Of a DNA stretch of 64,000 nt, positions 25,918 to 38,597 are shown in pieces (position 1 is the first letter of the stretch; each line of letters opens with the position of its first letter). A model generated the notes under the pieces. That model was not told the origin of the DNA. It ran no database searches and was given only the letters and a program-made list of their open reading frames with translations. The translations under genes and the position numbers were made by a program. Source of the stretch: Parus major (taxonomy: Eukaryota > Chordata > Aves > Passeriformes > Paridae); assembly GCF_001522545.3 (NCBI RefSeq), contig NC_031769.1, positions 23,421,617-23,485,616 of the forward strand. The letters are read 5' to 3'.

Positions 25918-28212
25918 TTTTGACACAGACATTTTCAACTGTATACACCTGCTAGCTGGAGGACATGGAGACAGTCAATCTTCTTGTACTTACGTATGCA
26001 CTTGAAATAAAATAGGAGGAATAAGAATGAAAATATTTTCTGGCAGAAATAATTTTGTACAAATTGTAGATGTGTGTATAAATCACCCCCCTCCTCCCCT
26101 GCCCTCCAAGATATACTTGGACAATGAAGCCATTTGGAACATTTCATCTGGCTATCCAAGTGAAAAATTAAGTTTCTAGAAAGTCAGAACAGGAGATACA
26201 GAAGCAAAGCCAAACATCAGAGATCCTTTAGTTTTAAAAAGACTAAGGGGAGCAGCTGGAGTCCCCAAGTATCATTTAAAAACCAGCCAAGTAAAATTCT
26301 AAATCCACACAGGAAGAACAGGAAAGTGCAGATGAGGTTCTTTAGACAACCTCAGCTTTGTCTTAGCCCTTCATGCCCCTGTCCACGACACAGGCTCTGG
26401 TGCTTTTCTGAAGTGATTAGTAGATACTGCATGATAATTTTTCTCATTCTTATTTTGAATAATATCTCAGTTCCAAGCTGTTTGTATTCAAGACAGAAAT
26501 AACAGTTTTGTCACAGGAAGCTAGGAGGACTTCTGTGGTAATGCCTTTCTTTTGGTAATTTCTCTGTGATTCTGGGCCAGTTTGGGAACACATCCATGTG
26601 TGGAATGATGGTTTTGAGGTGTGAAATACAATTCAGACACTAAAGGCACCTTACTCACAGTTTCATTACTTGTAGTGTGTGATTCCTGAAGAAGAAAGCC
26701 CTTATTGGGTATAGTTTAATGAGAACATTGTGATACTTGGAGGTAGAGAGTACCTGTGGTGGTGGATAGATTAAATGTCTTGGATTGTGTGCAAAATCGT
26801 GTAAGAGTGTTCAGCCATGTAACCAGGAGGCCCATTCTACTGCCCCTGCACAAGGCAATCATGGAGCAGCTGAAATTCCTACTGCCCACATTTAGGCCAG
26901 GAACTCACTCAGACAGATTAAAAATATGGATGAGGTGTGTCACTAAAACTCATCAGTGGCAATAACCTAATGGCCTCCAGTAAAATGAAAGCAAGTTGGA
27001 TAAAAGTTGGAATAATAATACTTGATTTATAATTGTCTCTTAAATTACCTTTTTATTATTATTATTACTTTAATATTTTTTTTATTTTCTTTCTACTAAA
27101 CACAATGACTCAGATTTTCAAAGTTAATTGCCCAAAAATCTTTCCAGGCACTTTTTATGTAATTGTGTGTGTGTGAAATAGCTTATGTGTGAAATCAAAT
27201 TAAGGGGTTCTGTGACATAAGTATGACACTGGCATTGTTCATCTGTGATGTGCCCTTTAAATCTACTCTTTCCTTTGATTGCTGTTCCTCATTTTTGTTT
27301 GCCTGGATTTGAAAAGCTGGCCTTGGAAGCTTGAACACAATTTTCTTCTGCCTTAAAATCAGATTACCACTTCAGCAGATTAATGAAATATTAATTTTGT
27401 GGCTTGCTGGAGGTGGAGAAGTCATATCCCTGTTTGATACTGGGGTTTTTACTATGCATATGAGAATCCCATATCCACCCCCCAGAACTTGACCTCCCAA
27501 AAGCCTGACCTCCCAAAGTCAGCCCAGTGGGCTGATGATCCAGCCTTTATATACCTGCAGTTCAGTCAGACAAGGATTTTGACGCAGATTGTGGTGTCAG
27601 ATGTTATTATTTGTTTTAGTCTTCCTCACTTCTTACTGTGGAGTCAGAAAAAGTCAAATGGGGCAGGAAGAAATCTCTGGGTCATTATTCTCTTTTCAGA
27701 AACAGCAGAAGCTTGAGTATGACTGCATAGGAGGGAAAGCTTAGTGTGTCTCATGTTAATGGGAGAGGCTGGGAATGTCCCATGAATAGCTGTGTATCAG
27801 TATTTGTATAAACTCTCATGGAATTCATGATTTTGACTCACCTCTGCTACTATGTTTTAACTGTTATGTCAATGTACTTTAGAAATTAAGAGTTAAAAGG
27901 TACATTTATACCACAAAAAAGCCAAGGCAAATTAATCTTCGTCTGACAACTACCTACAAATATTGAACCTACAAAATATGGAACAAATTTTAAATGTTCA
28001 GAGTCCATTACTGCACAATAAAAAGCCTTCCCATCCATTCACCAGATACTTCAGATGGAAATATAGATAATGTTTATACAATAAAAGAATGCCTCATTCA
28101 TTTATAAAGATTCTTTATTAAGGAGAAATAAATAATTCACAATAATCAATGTGATCATTGCTTGAAAATGCACTGAATTCTTCAGAAGAAAACAGTTTAA
28201 GTGATGTCCCAT

Positions 28213-28296
28213 GCAGCAGTTTAGCAGCCGTACATATGATGTCACTCCTAAAAGTCCAAGTAAATGACGTCATACATACGACCACCAAGCCACCAC
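28213..28296 (-). ncRNA. MIR489: mir-489 precursor hairpin (intronic microRNA)
   Basis: The minus-strand sequence folds into a hairpin of about 84 nt. The 3p arm at 28224-28245 starts GTGACATCATATG and ends TACGGCTGC. It shares its first nine bases with mammalian miR-489-3p (GUGACAUCACAUAUACGGC) and differs at only a few later positions. The 5p arm at 28262-28283 starts GGTCGTATG and pairs with the 3p arm over 18 positions with a single C-A mismatch, counting G-U wobbles. The loop contains TTACTTGGACTTTTAGGA, close to the known precursor. It sits in the intron between the first and second CALCR coding exons, on the host strand, as in mammals, so it is probably processed from the CALCR intron. 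In mouse, miR-489 is reported to support quiescence of muscle satellite cells. Confidence 0.93.
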
Positions 28297-31200
28297 CTGA
28301 CAAATGACTATATAAGAAAGTGAATTATCATTACAAAGAGAAATAACAGGCTGCTGGGAATGCTGAAGTTCACTTTATACCTAGAATGAATAAAGGATTC
28401 TGAGTAAGCAATTTGGCTTCATTGTTAAACTCTTGTTAAAGGAACGAACAAACAGTGCCCTGGTTTCTGTAAGAGAAACTGATGTTAACCTGTGCAAGAC
28501 TGCCCATTTCTGCAAGGGAGAATTCAGATAAAGTAAGTATAAAATTCTTTCACTTTTGTCCCCACAAAATATTGGACATGATGAACAAGCACTTCCAAAT
28601 ATCTTTCTTCGGCCATCAAGGAGCTTGCAGGACACTAATAATAACTGTACATGACATTTAGGAAAAGAAGGCATTTTTAGATGTCTTTCTTTTTTCCCTC
28701 CTTCCACTAAATATAGTAATTTAGCAACAATTATTGGTGAGCTCAGACTAGTAGAAATTCTGGATGCTCTGACTTTTTTTTATTGATTTCAACAGCTCAA
28801 ACGTTCACTTGGTATAATTCTTTTAAAAGAGCTGTGTGCAGTCATCTCTTTATGGATCACTAAACTCCTGTTCTTCAATCCATCACATTTTAGAGCAAGA
28901 GCTCAGCATGATTTAGATGAGTTGCAGAGCCCCTCTCATACTTTGATTATGTTTGAACTACTTTTCACAACTGCTAGTGTTGGGACAGATAAGAAAACAA
29001 CAGTGATACCTTAGGAAGGTCATTAGCATGCGGTGTTCAGTAAACATAACCATTTATATCCATCACAAGTGTGCTAGGAAGCAGAAGGCAATTTCTTTGG
29101 GGAAACACTACAACATGACATGTTTCACTTAATCACTGAATGTTAGAATTTTCCCATACACTACCTCTGTTGGAGCAGGATGATAATTATCTCAGTGAGA
29201 TCCCATATGACTAACATGGCAGATTTTGGCAGCTGTTTAAACAAGCATGAGATTATCAGGAACAGTAGACAGAAGAAGACAAGGTTGTTGTAATGAAAAG
29301 CAAGTCACAAATCTAATAGTTCTTTTCCATTGCTACAAGATTTGCTTACATGAAGAAGCTTTACTTTCCTTTTAGCCTGATGGAGACTGTGGGCTAATCC
29401 AGAATACTTCATGGATATTTTCTTGCAGCCTTGATTATCCTCTTGTGAGAGGCCTCTTTACTGCAATCAGCTGCATAGCAACAGCCTTGTTTTGCAAAAA
29501 GCAAAGATGTAGTCAAAATGTCCTGATCATCCCTGAAACTGGGTGAATAGAACAGAATACAGCATTCCTATTTCTTGGGAAATGATGAGAAGCTTGACTC
29601 TCACATTCTCACACTAATTCTTACCACCTTAAAATATCAGCAGTTTACTTTCCAGAGATTCCCTTGTGTGAGAACAGGTTCAGAACTTGTGAGTGCACAT
29701 ACTTACAGCATGAAGCAACCCATAAATAGTTGCACAGGGAAGTGTGCCTGCAGAACAACTGCTTCCAAAGGTACAGTCTGAGGTGATGAGACCCAGGGTG
29801 GTCTCACTATCCAAGGCTGGGGAAGACCCTGGACTGCCAAAGGTGCCAGAGATCAAGAAGGCTCAGAAGAAGTGAGACAAAGGATGCTGTGATGGATCTT
29901 CAGCAGCTCTTCCAGTCCATGGGAGATCTGCTCTTGCCCAGATGCTGGAAGAGATGCCGTCTAAGAAGGAAAAGGCTTGCTCTCACAGTACCTGCACAAG
30001 CATGGGTTTCAGAGATGCACAGTGAGAACCACTGAGCAGATCAGGAGCAGGGGCCTACCAGAGTTTGTGGCCACACCAGTCCACCAGTGTGTGTTGCCCT
30101 CCCATCTGTGAGGATCAAACAGGTGCACCATGGGCAGCTCCACCATCATGGTGAAAAGGGTTTTGGAGACCTGAACCTGCCCTACCACAACTGTATTCCA
30201 AAATACACCAGTTTGTGCAGTTACTGAAAATTACATTTATATTTTCATATAATTAATTGTCAATGTTTTGTGAACCAAAATTATTCACGAGTCTTTCTGG
30301 AGCTGGAAAGAAGAACCAGACTCTGCGTATCTTTGTGACTGAGGCTTGGTAACAATTTAACAGATTTGGACTTTGTGAATGTGCACAGTTTGTTTTTCAC
30401 TCAGAAAGAGTTTATTTTAAAATACAATATTGGTCTAGTGGGTCTAATTGAAAATAGTGTGGCCAACAGCTGCAGCATCCATTTAGTCCTTACCATGCAT
30501 ATTGTGGTTGGCTCAGGACACAAAATTGGAGTATGTGGGAAAAACTACTTCATCAGTCCTTATTTCCAGGGCCATTTGTAGGCACAGTTTTTACTTGACA
30601 AAATAAGGCAGAGAATACAACTGTCTTCTGTCAATGTCCTGAAAAATTGATCGGTCACACAGGAAAGAAACCCAAACCTTCTTCTTCTTCTTGATCATTC
30701 TCAGCATTTTGATGCTGCTGGGCACACTGTGCTGATGCTCCATCCTTCTTGTGAAGAGAAATGGGCACTGAGGACATGAACTAATTGCTCCAGCATATCA
30801 GGGCTCATATACTTGAGGAAGCAAATCTCAGTCACATTCTGTGGCTCTCAATAATTGCAAAAAATTAGGCAGCATCAATTTAAAGTGACCAATGGCATAA
30901 TGAACAACTAAAGTTTCTAATGCAATTCCCTTTGTGTAGTGGAGGACTATATGGTGATGCATTATCGTGCATCCAAAAGCAAGGGAATCCATCAAAGAGG
31001 AACACAAAAAAGAGTTGACTTTATTTCTAAAATAGGTTTTGGAACAGCTGATGTTTCAGGGTTTTTTTGGCAAAGACGAGTTATTACAGATCTGTACATG
31101 GTATTTACTCTATGTGAAAAATTACGTGCATAAAAGAGATGGTTTCTATCAGAAGGTACCAAAACCACCTGGTGACAAGTCTAAAGGAGGTGGTGGGGAG

Positions 31201-33200
31201 GAAGTGGCTGTGCATACCAAGTAAGTAGGGTCGGTGGCAAAAAATTGAAGGAGAGATACGAGAATAATCTGAGGAAGCCTTCTGCAAAAGACTAACACTG
31301 TATAGAGGGCAGGGTGTGCTCCAGCTCTGAGGTTGTGTTAGGGAATCACAGCTACACTAAGAAAAGAGATTTCAGGTAAGTCTCCCCTACTCAATAGGAG
31401 TGATCACGACAGGGGATCCACCAGCACCTAGAGTGGGCCAAACAGCACAAACAGAGAGCCTGGAGCCCAAAGGAGAAATCAAGGCCCTTGAAAGGTTGTG
31501 TTGCTTTGCAACTGCTTGCAGTGATCAACTGAGTCATGAGAGGATGACAGAAAACCATCAACATCATCAAAGAAGGGAGATCTAGAGAGTGCTTTGTGGG
31601 GTGGGTAGAGGAGAGGGATGGGAGATCACTCCTGCCTGTGTCCTAAATAACCTTAATTACTATATTATCCTCAGCCTCAGTGGCTGACAGGTCTCACAGT
31701 TCTTGGAACAAAGGAGTGATTTGAAGAACCAATAGAGTGGGAACAGCCTTTGTGAAAGAGAGACACCCTTTACTCGTTACAAATCATAAATGAAATGCAA
31801 AAAATGATGGCTTCTACCATCTACAGACGAGGAATTTTTGGAAAAATGACTCCGGCAAAACATTTTTCACATTTGATCTAACAGCAGTATTCTGGGTAAG
31901 CTTCATGAAGGAAACAAATCTTGTTCATGGTCTACTTCTATGACTGTGGCTTCTTCACTACCAGAAGAGAAATTAATCTCAGAGATGTCAAAGTAGAGCA
32001 CAGTATGCCCACTGCAGTGGGGAAAGAGGGCACATAGAGATTGGAAGAGTGAAAATGTAAGTTAAATTATCCATTGAGGTCAGAATGTGAAGTGTCCTTT
32101 GGTGCAAAGATATTTAAAATGAATGCAGATCTCACTGAAGAGTTTTTAAAAGAATTCCTAGCCCTGGAGAGCTGCAGGAATGAGCACAGAATGAACATTG
32201 CACACATGCTCTCATGGGTGAGAGATTTAAAAGATCTGGGAACAGCAGGGCAAGGATCAGTCCTTCAGGGCTGACCTACTAATCCATGCTGTAGGTCAAA
32301 GCACCTCAAGTGCCCAGAAGTGCTGTTGACAATTTTAGTTATCAGAATATTTACAGTCCTGTCACTTGACTGGGAGCAAAATAAGCTCTGTTCATTCATT
32401 TGGCATTGGCTTTTTATAGGAATAATTGCTGCTCCTTGTCAAGATTCCTATCAAGATATGCAGATCAGGTGGGATTCAACCCAGAAAGAAGCTGGTCTTT
32501 CTCAGGCTCTTTGTTACAGACATCTCTGACCATGGGTGACTTCCTAGCCAGTGCATTGTCACATGCACCCTTGTTGGAAAGGTAGAACAGCCAGCCCAAA
32601 TGGTCACAAAATCTACAATACTCCAGTATACCTCAGGGTAGAAGACTTCTCTCAAGCATGGAGATGACTCCTCAAATCATTAACTAATTCTGGACAAATT
32701 ATTTTGGGACCAAGTTAGCAGAAATGTATTAACTATTTCCAATTCTTTCTCTATCTCTTCAGCAGTTTTTTGATGGAGGGTCCTAATCCTGAACCATTAA
32801 TTCAATATTTTCTTTGCTGTTCTCCTGGATTATCCAATTTAATTGTTCTCTTTTTTCCTCTTTTTACCTCTTTTACCCCTTTTTACCTCCTTCTCTCTCA
32901 TTCTCTTACTGTTCTCTACTTCCCTTTTTTATCTATATAAATTTAAGTGGCAAACAGTGCTGTGGACAAGCTCTGCTAGGCTGAGAGGAGAGGTACAGCC
33001 CAATGAGTAAACCAGCTAGGTAGAGTAAACAGCAGGTAGAGCAGCTGCTTATGGTCTCCAACATATTTTCTGCAACATGTGAGTTTATTCTGCTTCTACA
33101 ACATGGGATTTGACAAGGAGATGCACAGAGATATTTCACATTCAGATGTTAAAAGAGAAGATGAGAAGCAGAGGGGAAGAAGGAACTAACCAACAAAACA

Positions 33201-33291
33201 CAAGAAGAAGAAAGAAGAAAGAAGAAAGAAGAAAGAAGAAAGAAGAAGAAGAAGAAGAAGAAGAAGAAGAAGAAGAAGAAAAAGAAGAAGA
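33201..33291. repeat. (GAAGAAA)n/(GAA)n polypurine microsatellite
   Basis: A pure A/G tract about 90 bases long. It starts as several GAAGAAA units and becomes about 15 GAA triplets. It is in the first coding-side intron of CALCR, about 0.8 kb past the donor of the first coding exon. Its transcript strand is CUU-rich. Long mirror-symmetric GAA tracts are known to form triplexes. Confidence 0.95.
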
Positions 33292-34051
33292 GCTAGAGCT
33301 AGAGTTAGATGGGGAATAAGGTGGCAGACATCATGCAAATTACTTTTACCACACCAGGGTAGTGAGTAGTACTTGCTCCCAGTAGCATCATTCAGACATA
33401 TGCTGATCATTCTGTAACTTAGGCTCAATTCTGACTGCCTGTAATGTCTATGATTTTATGGTGATCACTAATAATTTGAGGTTTCACAAGTAGAGATCAT
33501 CAAAAGGATTCAATTTATGAGAGAGGTATTTAGTGAGGCAGAAATGAATTTACCACATGTTTAGAACCACAATTACTCAATCATGTTGCATACATTAAAA
33601 TAAATGTAATGTTGATATAAAACAGTTGAAAATAGCATTTGAACTAAAAAATAGATTTATATGATTATTTTTTGTTTCAGTTGCTTTCCTAATAGCAGAT
33701 CAACTATAAACACTGAAAATCCATCACTACTTAAGTCAGTTTGTCTCACAGAACAACTTTAAAGGCAGTTTTCAAACACACATATTCCCATGATATGTTG
33801 TAGCCTGTAAAACATAGAAATTAAAAGTGATATGCATAACCTTCTTCAGACTTGCAGTTCTGTCTTACCAAGAAACAATGCTTTCAAGTTCAAACTTTTA
33901 TTAGATAACCATCTTTTGAAATTATTAGTATGGAAACTCTTTCCTTCACCTGTGGAGTATAACAAGTATAACTTGGTACTCATTTTTCCCAACATCACCA
34001 CAAGTTTAAATACGGCAGGTGTCATGAGCAGTTCAGTTTTCTTGTACTTAC

Positions 34052-34139
34052 AGTTAGAAGGATGATGAGTAAGAAGCAACTCTGGGTTGTTTTTTTCATT
34101 GTGGAGTCTTCTTGGAGAGACACGATGTAGATGACCCTT
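34052..34139 (-). CDS. CALCR: CALCR first coding exon: 5'UTR end, start codon, signal peptide
   Basis: The coding part is 34052-34099, 16 codons beginning MKKTTQSCFLLIILLT. A short basic and polar start followed by a hydrophobic run is a typical signal-peptide core. The exon ends in phase 0 at a strong donor (gtaagt). Upstream of the ATG, 40 bases of untranslated sequence run back to a good acceptor (taattcccag) at 34140-34141, so the exon is internal and earlier non-coding exons must exist. The start was chosen because it is the first ATG in frame with the next exon and gives a signal peptide. The N-terminal sequence diverges from the mammalian receptor, as is usual for signal peptides. Its identity depends on the in-frame join to the exon at 24328-24481, and the acceptor choice is less certain than the coding part. 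Confidence 0.8.
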
Positions 34140-37100
34140 CTGGGAATTAAACAACAGAAATAAAAGCATTATTGGACTTTTCGTGTTAAGATAAATTCCT
34201 TGTCTTGGTGTATGAGCATATTTTAAGACTTAGACTGAACTCTGTGTGTGTGATTGTTTGAGCACTCCCAGAATTACATGTGCTCAAGTTTGAGCTAACT
34301 GGATGTTGGTATGCTTTGAATTTAGTCTCCTTTGTGAATCTCTGGTGGTGAGTACAGAGGACATGGGGTATAGCTCCATGTTACTGGGTCACCAGCAGCA
34401 GGTCTGAGTTAAGCTCTGTGTCTTTGCCAACTCAGGCTATCTTGGTTGTCCTTTTTCTGCTGCTTCTAAGCAAATACAGAGCTGCAGACCTAGGAGCAAT
34501 CTGAGTGAAACCTGACTTGCAAAACCCAGAAAGATCCAGTTTACAAATAAGTGTGACAGCAGCTCAAAAGACATGTTTATGGGGCTACAGAAAGCCAGAG
34601 TCTGAGTAATCTCAGGCTAGGTGAACAAGCAGGTGTGGCAGGAAAAGAGAAACTGGGAAACACCATGGGATTGCACTCTCCATTATGCAGCTGGGTGGCT
34701 GGGCTGTGGATAGACAGCAGTGTAAGCCTCAGGCCATCGAGCTTGTCTGCTTCAGCATAAAATACTGGGGAGCAAGAGCATGGACACGACTCCACAGGTT
34801 TGAAGAGAACTGGATCAGCAACTTTTTGTTTCTCTGGGTGTTTTCTATATCAACACTTATCTGGCCTATCTGGAAAATTATCCAGGGGCCATCAGGTAAA
34901 ATCTTATTACTTCACAGTTGTGGGGGTTCAAGCAAGTAAAGTTCTTTGCCTTAACACATCATCTTAAGTTTTATGAAAATGTAAGTTCTGCATTAAAGTG
35001 AGCAATGCAGTTTTTTCAATACACATTTGTGCCTTCTGATGCCTCACAGACCACTCGAGGTGTATGTGCTGAGAAACATAGGGCATGTGGCTGTGACCAC
35101 CTTCAGTCACAGTAACATAGTGAGCACTCACACACCTTCGTTTTTCAGACAGCTTGAAAAATAGAAATTAGGTGTTTTCTACCTTGCCAAACAATCCTGT
35201 GACCACCCTACACATTTGAAACCCATAAATTTAATGGGAAAAAGGCACAGGGACCTGGATGCTTAGTCCAGCTGACATGCAGTGAATAACACAATGACTT
35301 GTATAACATTTGTCTCAGCAACAGCATTGTAACAGCTTTTATCATCTTTAAATGGCCTGGAAGGGCACACACTTTCAGAGGGGAAATGAGATATTGTTCC
35401 CATCAAAAGCAGAAATATGTAATGTCAAAATGTAGTAAAGGTGTGGGACTTCCACTTCAATGTAGCACATGTGATCCAGTGGGATCATTGCAGTCGTGTC
35501 ACTGAGATTATAAAAAACCATAAAGTGATGGCAGACAGGACTCAGAGGATTTGTCTCTAATAGGAAGTAGTTTTATTACTGTCTGAATCTTCCCAGAACC
35601 ATTCTGCTGTGACAGAGGTAATGCAACATGCAAAATGTTACAGAAAAAATACGTAGTTACACAGTGGGCCACAAACTTGCATTTGATTATTGGAGGCAGA
35701 TAACTTAATTGAGGCAAAAACTGGACACCTCAATCAGAGAAAAATGCCTGGAATTGTCTGCATATTTTCCAGGCTCTTCCCTGCAGTCTGTATTGGTTCA
35801 AACTGACAATAAAGCTTAATGAAGAACATATAAACAATGTCTCTTGGACATCTGTACAGCGAGCAGGCGTACAAGCAGGAGTATGGTGCTCCTGCAGGTA
35901 CACACTGTACTGCAAAGTGCTCTGCAGCGTGGTGTAAAGCCAGGCTGGTGGGTGCCTCTACTCTTGGTAGCCTCATCACTTCTGCTGCCTCTCTAGGGAT
36001 TTAGTATGAAGTGGGCAAAGGGAGCACTTTGCCTTACAAATTATCAACAGCTGTAAAATACACAACAGCTCCTACCAATAGCAGAGGAACATGATACTGT
36101 GACTGAGAAAGCATAAGTAAAATCAACATCAGCTGGATTTACCTGCTATATGTCTGCTTTTCCTGCACTTTGTGCCAAGAGTGCCTGCAGCACCATGTTG
36201 GGTTACAGCTGTAGACGCAGGTAAATCTTATCCTCATGAGATTTTCTGAACATTTGTTACTATGTACTGAAGGAGCTATTTAAAATGTTTCTTGTTCCTG
36301 TCTCTCCTAATTAAAAAATAAGCCATCTGTAAAATATTTAACACAGTATTTTCCCCTGTGTTAACTAAAATGACTGCACCATATGATACTACATATGAGT
36401 AAATGAGTAAGAACTATTTCCCATGATGAATCTTAGCTAGTCTATTTATTTCTAGTAATTTTTCTTTACCCAGCTGTAACCACAGGATCAGCTGACATGC
36501 CATATAATATCCAGCACCATTTTTGTCTTTTTCAGTGGCAAAAATTTCAAGTATTGTTGAACAACAATATTTTAACTATCAAACTATAAAACCCCTGACT
36601 AAGAAGAGGTTTTTTTCTGCTTTAACCATAAGACTGGCCCATAACACTACAGCACACTTAAGCTGGCATCAGTACTGGATCAATGATGATATTTCATTGA
36701 AATTAAAATGTACATGCAAATACAAAGTGTTGGTCAATGGGCAGGGCAGAAAAAAGAGGGAGTCAGAAAGATTCACACAAGGGGAACCCCAGGAGATGGA
36801 CCCTGTCAGTCTCCAGACAGAGGAACAAATCAACATCTCCATGGCTCTGATCCCATCATCCAGTGATGGGGTTCGGGAGTGACATGACAGGCAAGCTGGG
36901 ATGTGCAGAGCAGTATGCCCAAGTGCCTGCTGTTTTGGGTCTTTTGTGTTAGAAGGATCACCTTTTTACACAGACACAACAGCCCGTGGGCAGCGTGCTT
37001 GCAGCTGGAGGAAGGCTGGGCAGCCCAGAGCACTGGAGCTGTGCTATCAGGAGCAGAGGGTGGAAGCAGAAATGAGTCTGCTCCCTGTCACACTGTATTA

Positions 37101-38513
37101 GGAATGGCAAAAGTGATGACACAGACTCTCTAGCCTTAGTTGCAAAAGACAGCACTTTTAATTCTTTCAGATCTTCTATAGACAGTTCCTAGAAGGTCCG
37201 AAAAGGTAAAGCTTTCATTGGTCATCAAACATCACCTTCACTGGACAGTCAGGAACAACACCCCTTGGCTGTTTCTTGCAAGTAGACAACAAGGAACAAA
37301 CAACACCTGCAAAGGTTGTTTTCCTTCTCTAAGGACTGTTTGGATCGCCTCATGATTCCTCAGGTCGAAAGTTGCGTACTTGACTTTCCCACAGGCTCCA
37401 GCCAGTGCCTGAGGCCTAAAAATCTCTTCTTTGACCACTTTCAGTTCCCAGAGCTCCCTGGTGCATGCTCCCATCCTGACTCAACCACACGTGGGCTTCC
37501 ATGGCAGTACCCAGGGAGGCTGCTCTCCAGGGCCTCTTCTGGGCTTGTGCTGACTCCACAGCCACACTACAGGGCCAGACTACAAAGGGGTCAGGAAATT
37601 AGTTTTCAGCTACATCATTTTCAAATAAATTTAAAGAGAGTTTGAAATTTATTTTTTTTTTTTTACAATTACAGATGGAGAAGCAATAATATTTCAAGCT
37701 GTTTTAAGAATAGGTATTGCAGATGTTTTAAGGTTTGCATGAGTTTTTTCTGAGATGATGCTTATTACCATAAATGATAGGAATTATCAATAATGTATGG
37801 ATAGTTCTTGGGATCACCAGAGCTTATATAAGAATGACTGCTATGGCAATATAATACAGTTTGAAATTACACCAAAATTTTTTCATTTGCTGAAGTTCCC
37901 AAGCAGGTTTTAGGTGCTATGCTGATTCCTGTTCCTATAATATTTAGCTTTTTTTTCCCTGGGTCCAATGATGTCCTTACTCAAGTTAAGTTAGTATAAC
38001 ATGCTTCATGCATTTCAATTTCAGAATACCCATATTTAGGGATTAGTCATAGGCAAATTGCTAAACCCCAGTACTTTTCCATGATTATATTAATTCTTCA
38101 GCTCCTGTTGCTTATAATAGTTATATACAACATTCCTGACTGTTATTTAAACTAGAATATTGTTCTTTCTTTGAAAATGTAGCATTTATGTAGCTCATTA
38201 CGTGCTAAGGTATTCCTCCTGCTTCAGCTATAATAGTAATACCACTGACACCTTGGGATTATACCTGAAACTTATCTGAGGATGAACACAGCATCCTACT
38301 CTGATGTCATGACATCTCTTTTGTTTCTGTCCAGATGTCTACAGGTGTAGTACCGTGCTGAAAATGTCTTTAGTTACAATTACCATTATCCAGAATGGGG
38401 GGACAGCCCTCCCTGCACAGCCATTTGCACAAGGACAACAAAGGAAGTAAAATTTAATCAAAAAGAAGGGTGTAAGAGGAAGATTTAAAAGAAGGCAGTA
38501 GGGAAGGCAGGGA

Positions 38514-38514
<1 letters not shown>
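34140..38514. other. Region immediately upstream of the CALCR first coding exon
   Basis: It should contain 5' untranslated exon(s) or promoter(s) of CALCR if the transcript starts nearby, but I could not identify them from sequence. The only structure of note is the LTR-like stretch at 37085-37490. The short ORFs at 36523-37130 and 37316-37645 overlap on both strands without known domains. Confidence 0.6.
37085..37490 (-). mobile_element. Possible decayed solo LTR
   Basis: On the minus strand this stretch has an LTR-like order of signals. A moderately GC-rich leader (about 37200-37490) precedes a TATA-like box (gtctatagaagatc, near 37172-37185). An ATTAAA poly(A)-type signal follows about 15 bases later, near 37158. 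After it comes a segment rich in TTGC and GTGTC (near 37110-37150). This compact TATA-then-poly(A) spacing is typical of bird endogenous retrovirus LTRs. I do not recognise the family, and I see no target-site duplication or internal retroviral genes, so the call is tentative. It could also be ordinary upstream sequence or a CALCR 5' regulatory segment. The edges are guesses. Confidence 0.28.

Positions 38515-38597
<83 letters not shown>

Larger units (their letters stand above)
24482..34051 (-). other. CALCR: CALCR intron between first two coding exons; hosts mir-489
   Basis: This 9.6-kb intron is the largest complete one here. It contains mir-489 (28213-28296), the triple palindrome (24978-25025), three microsatellites (25177, 25862, 33201) and a moderately GC-rich unassigned stretch near 29780-30190. 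I looked for mir-653, the usual mammalian neighbour of mir-489, and did not find it. No coding exon is recognisable between the flanking two. Confidence 0.85.
8974..34139 (-). other. CALCR: CALCR gene, 5' half (five coding exons)
   Basis: This is the span of the calcitonin receptor gene visible in the window, transcribed right to left. Five exons splice in frame with phases 0, 1, 1, 0 and 2 and encode the signal peptide, the complete extracellular hormone-binding domain and helix 1. The domain has the six cysteines expected of class B1 receptors. The family choice rests on motifs matching CALCR rather than its paralogue [38 protein letters not shown] and EKLK. CALCRL is known to differ at several of these places. 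The receptor binds calcitonin, and amylin when paired with RAMPs, and signals mainly through Gs at the plasma membrane. The downstream exons (first intracellular loop to C-tail) are not seen and should lie left of position 1, so the gene is truncated by the window edge, not broken. Splice sites were read by eye. Confidence 0.93.

Noticed and set aside
33110..33319. Glu/Lys-rich 69-codon plus frame
   Set aside because: It is a translation of the GAA/GAAGAAA microsatellite.
37238..37474. 78-codon minus frame with a fairly protein-like look
   Set aside because: No recognised family and no splice partners; it falls in the LTR-like stretch and may be a remnant of that element.
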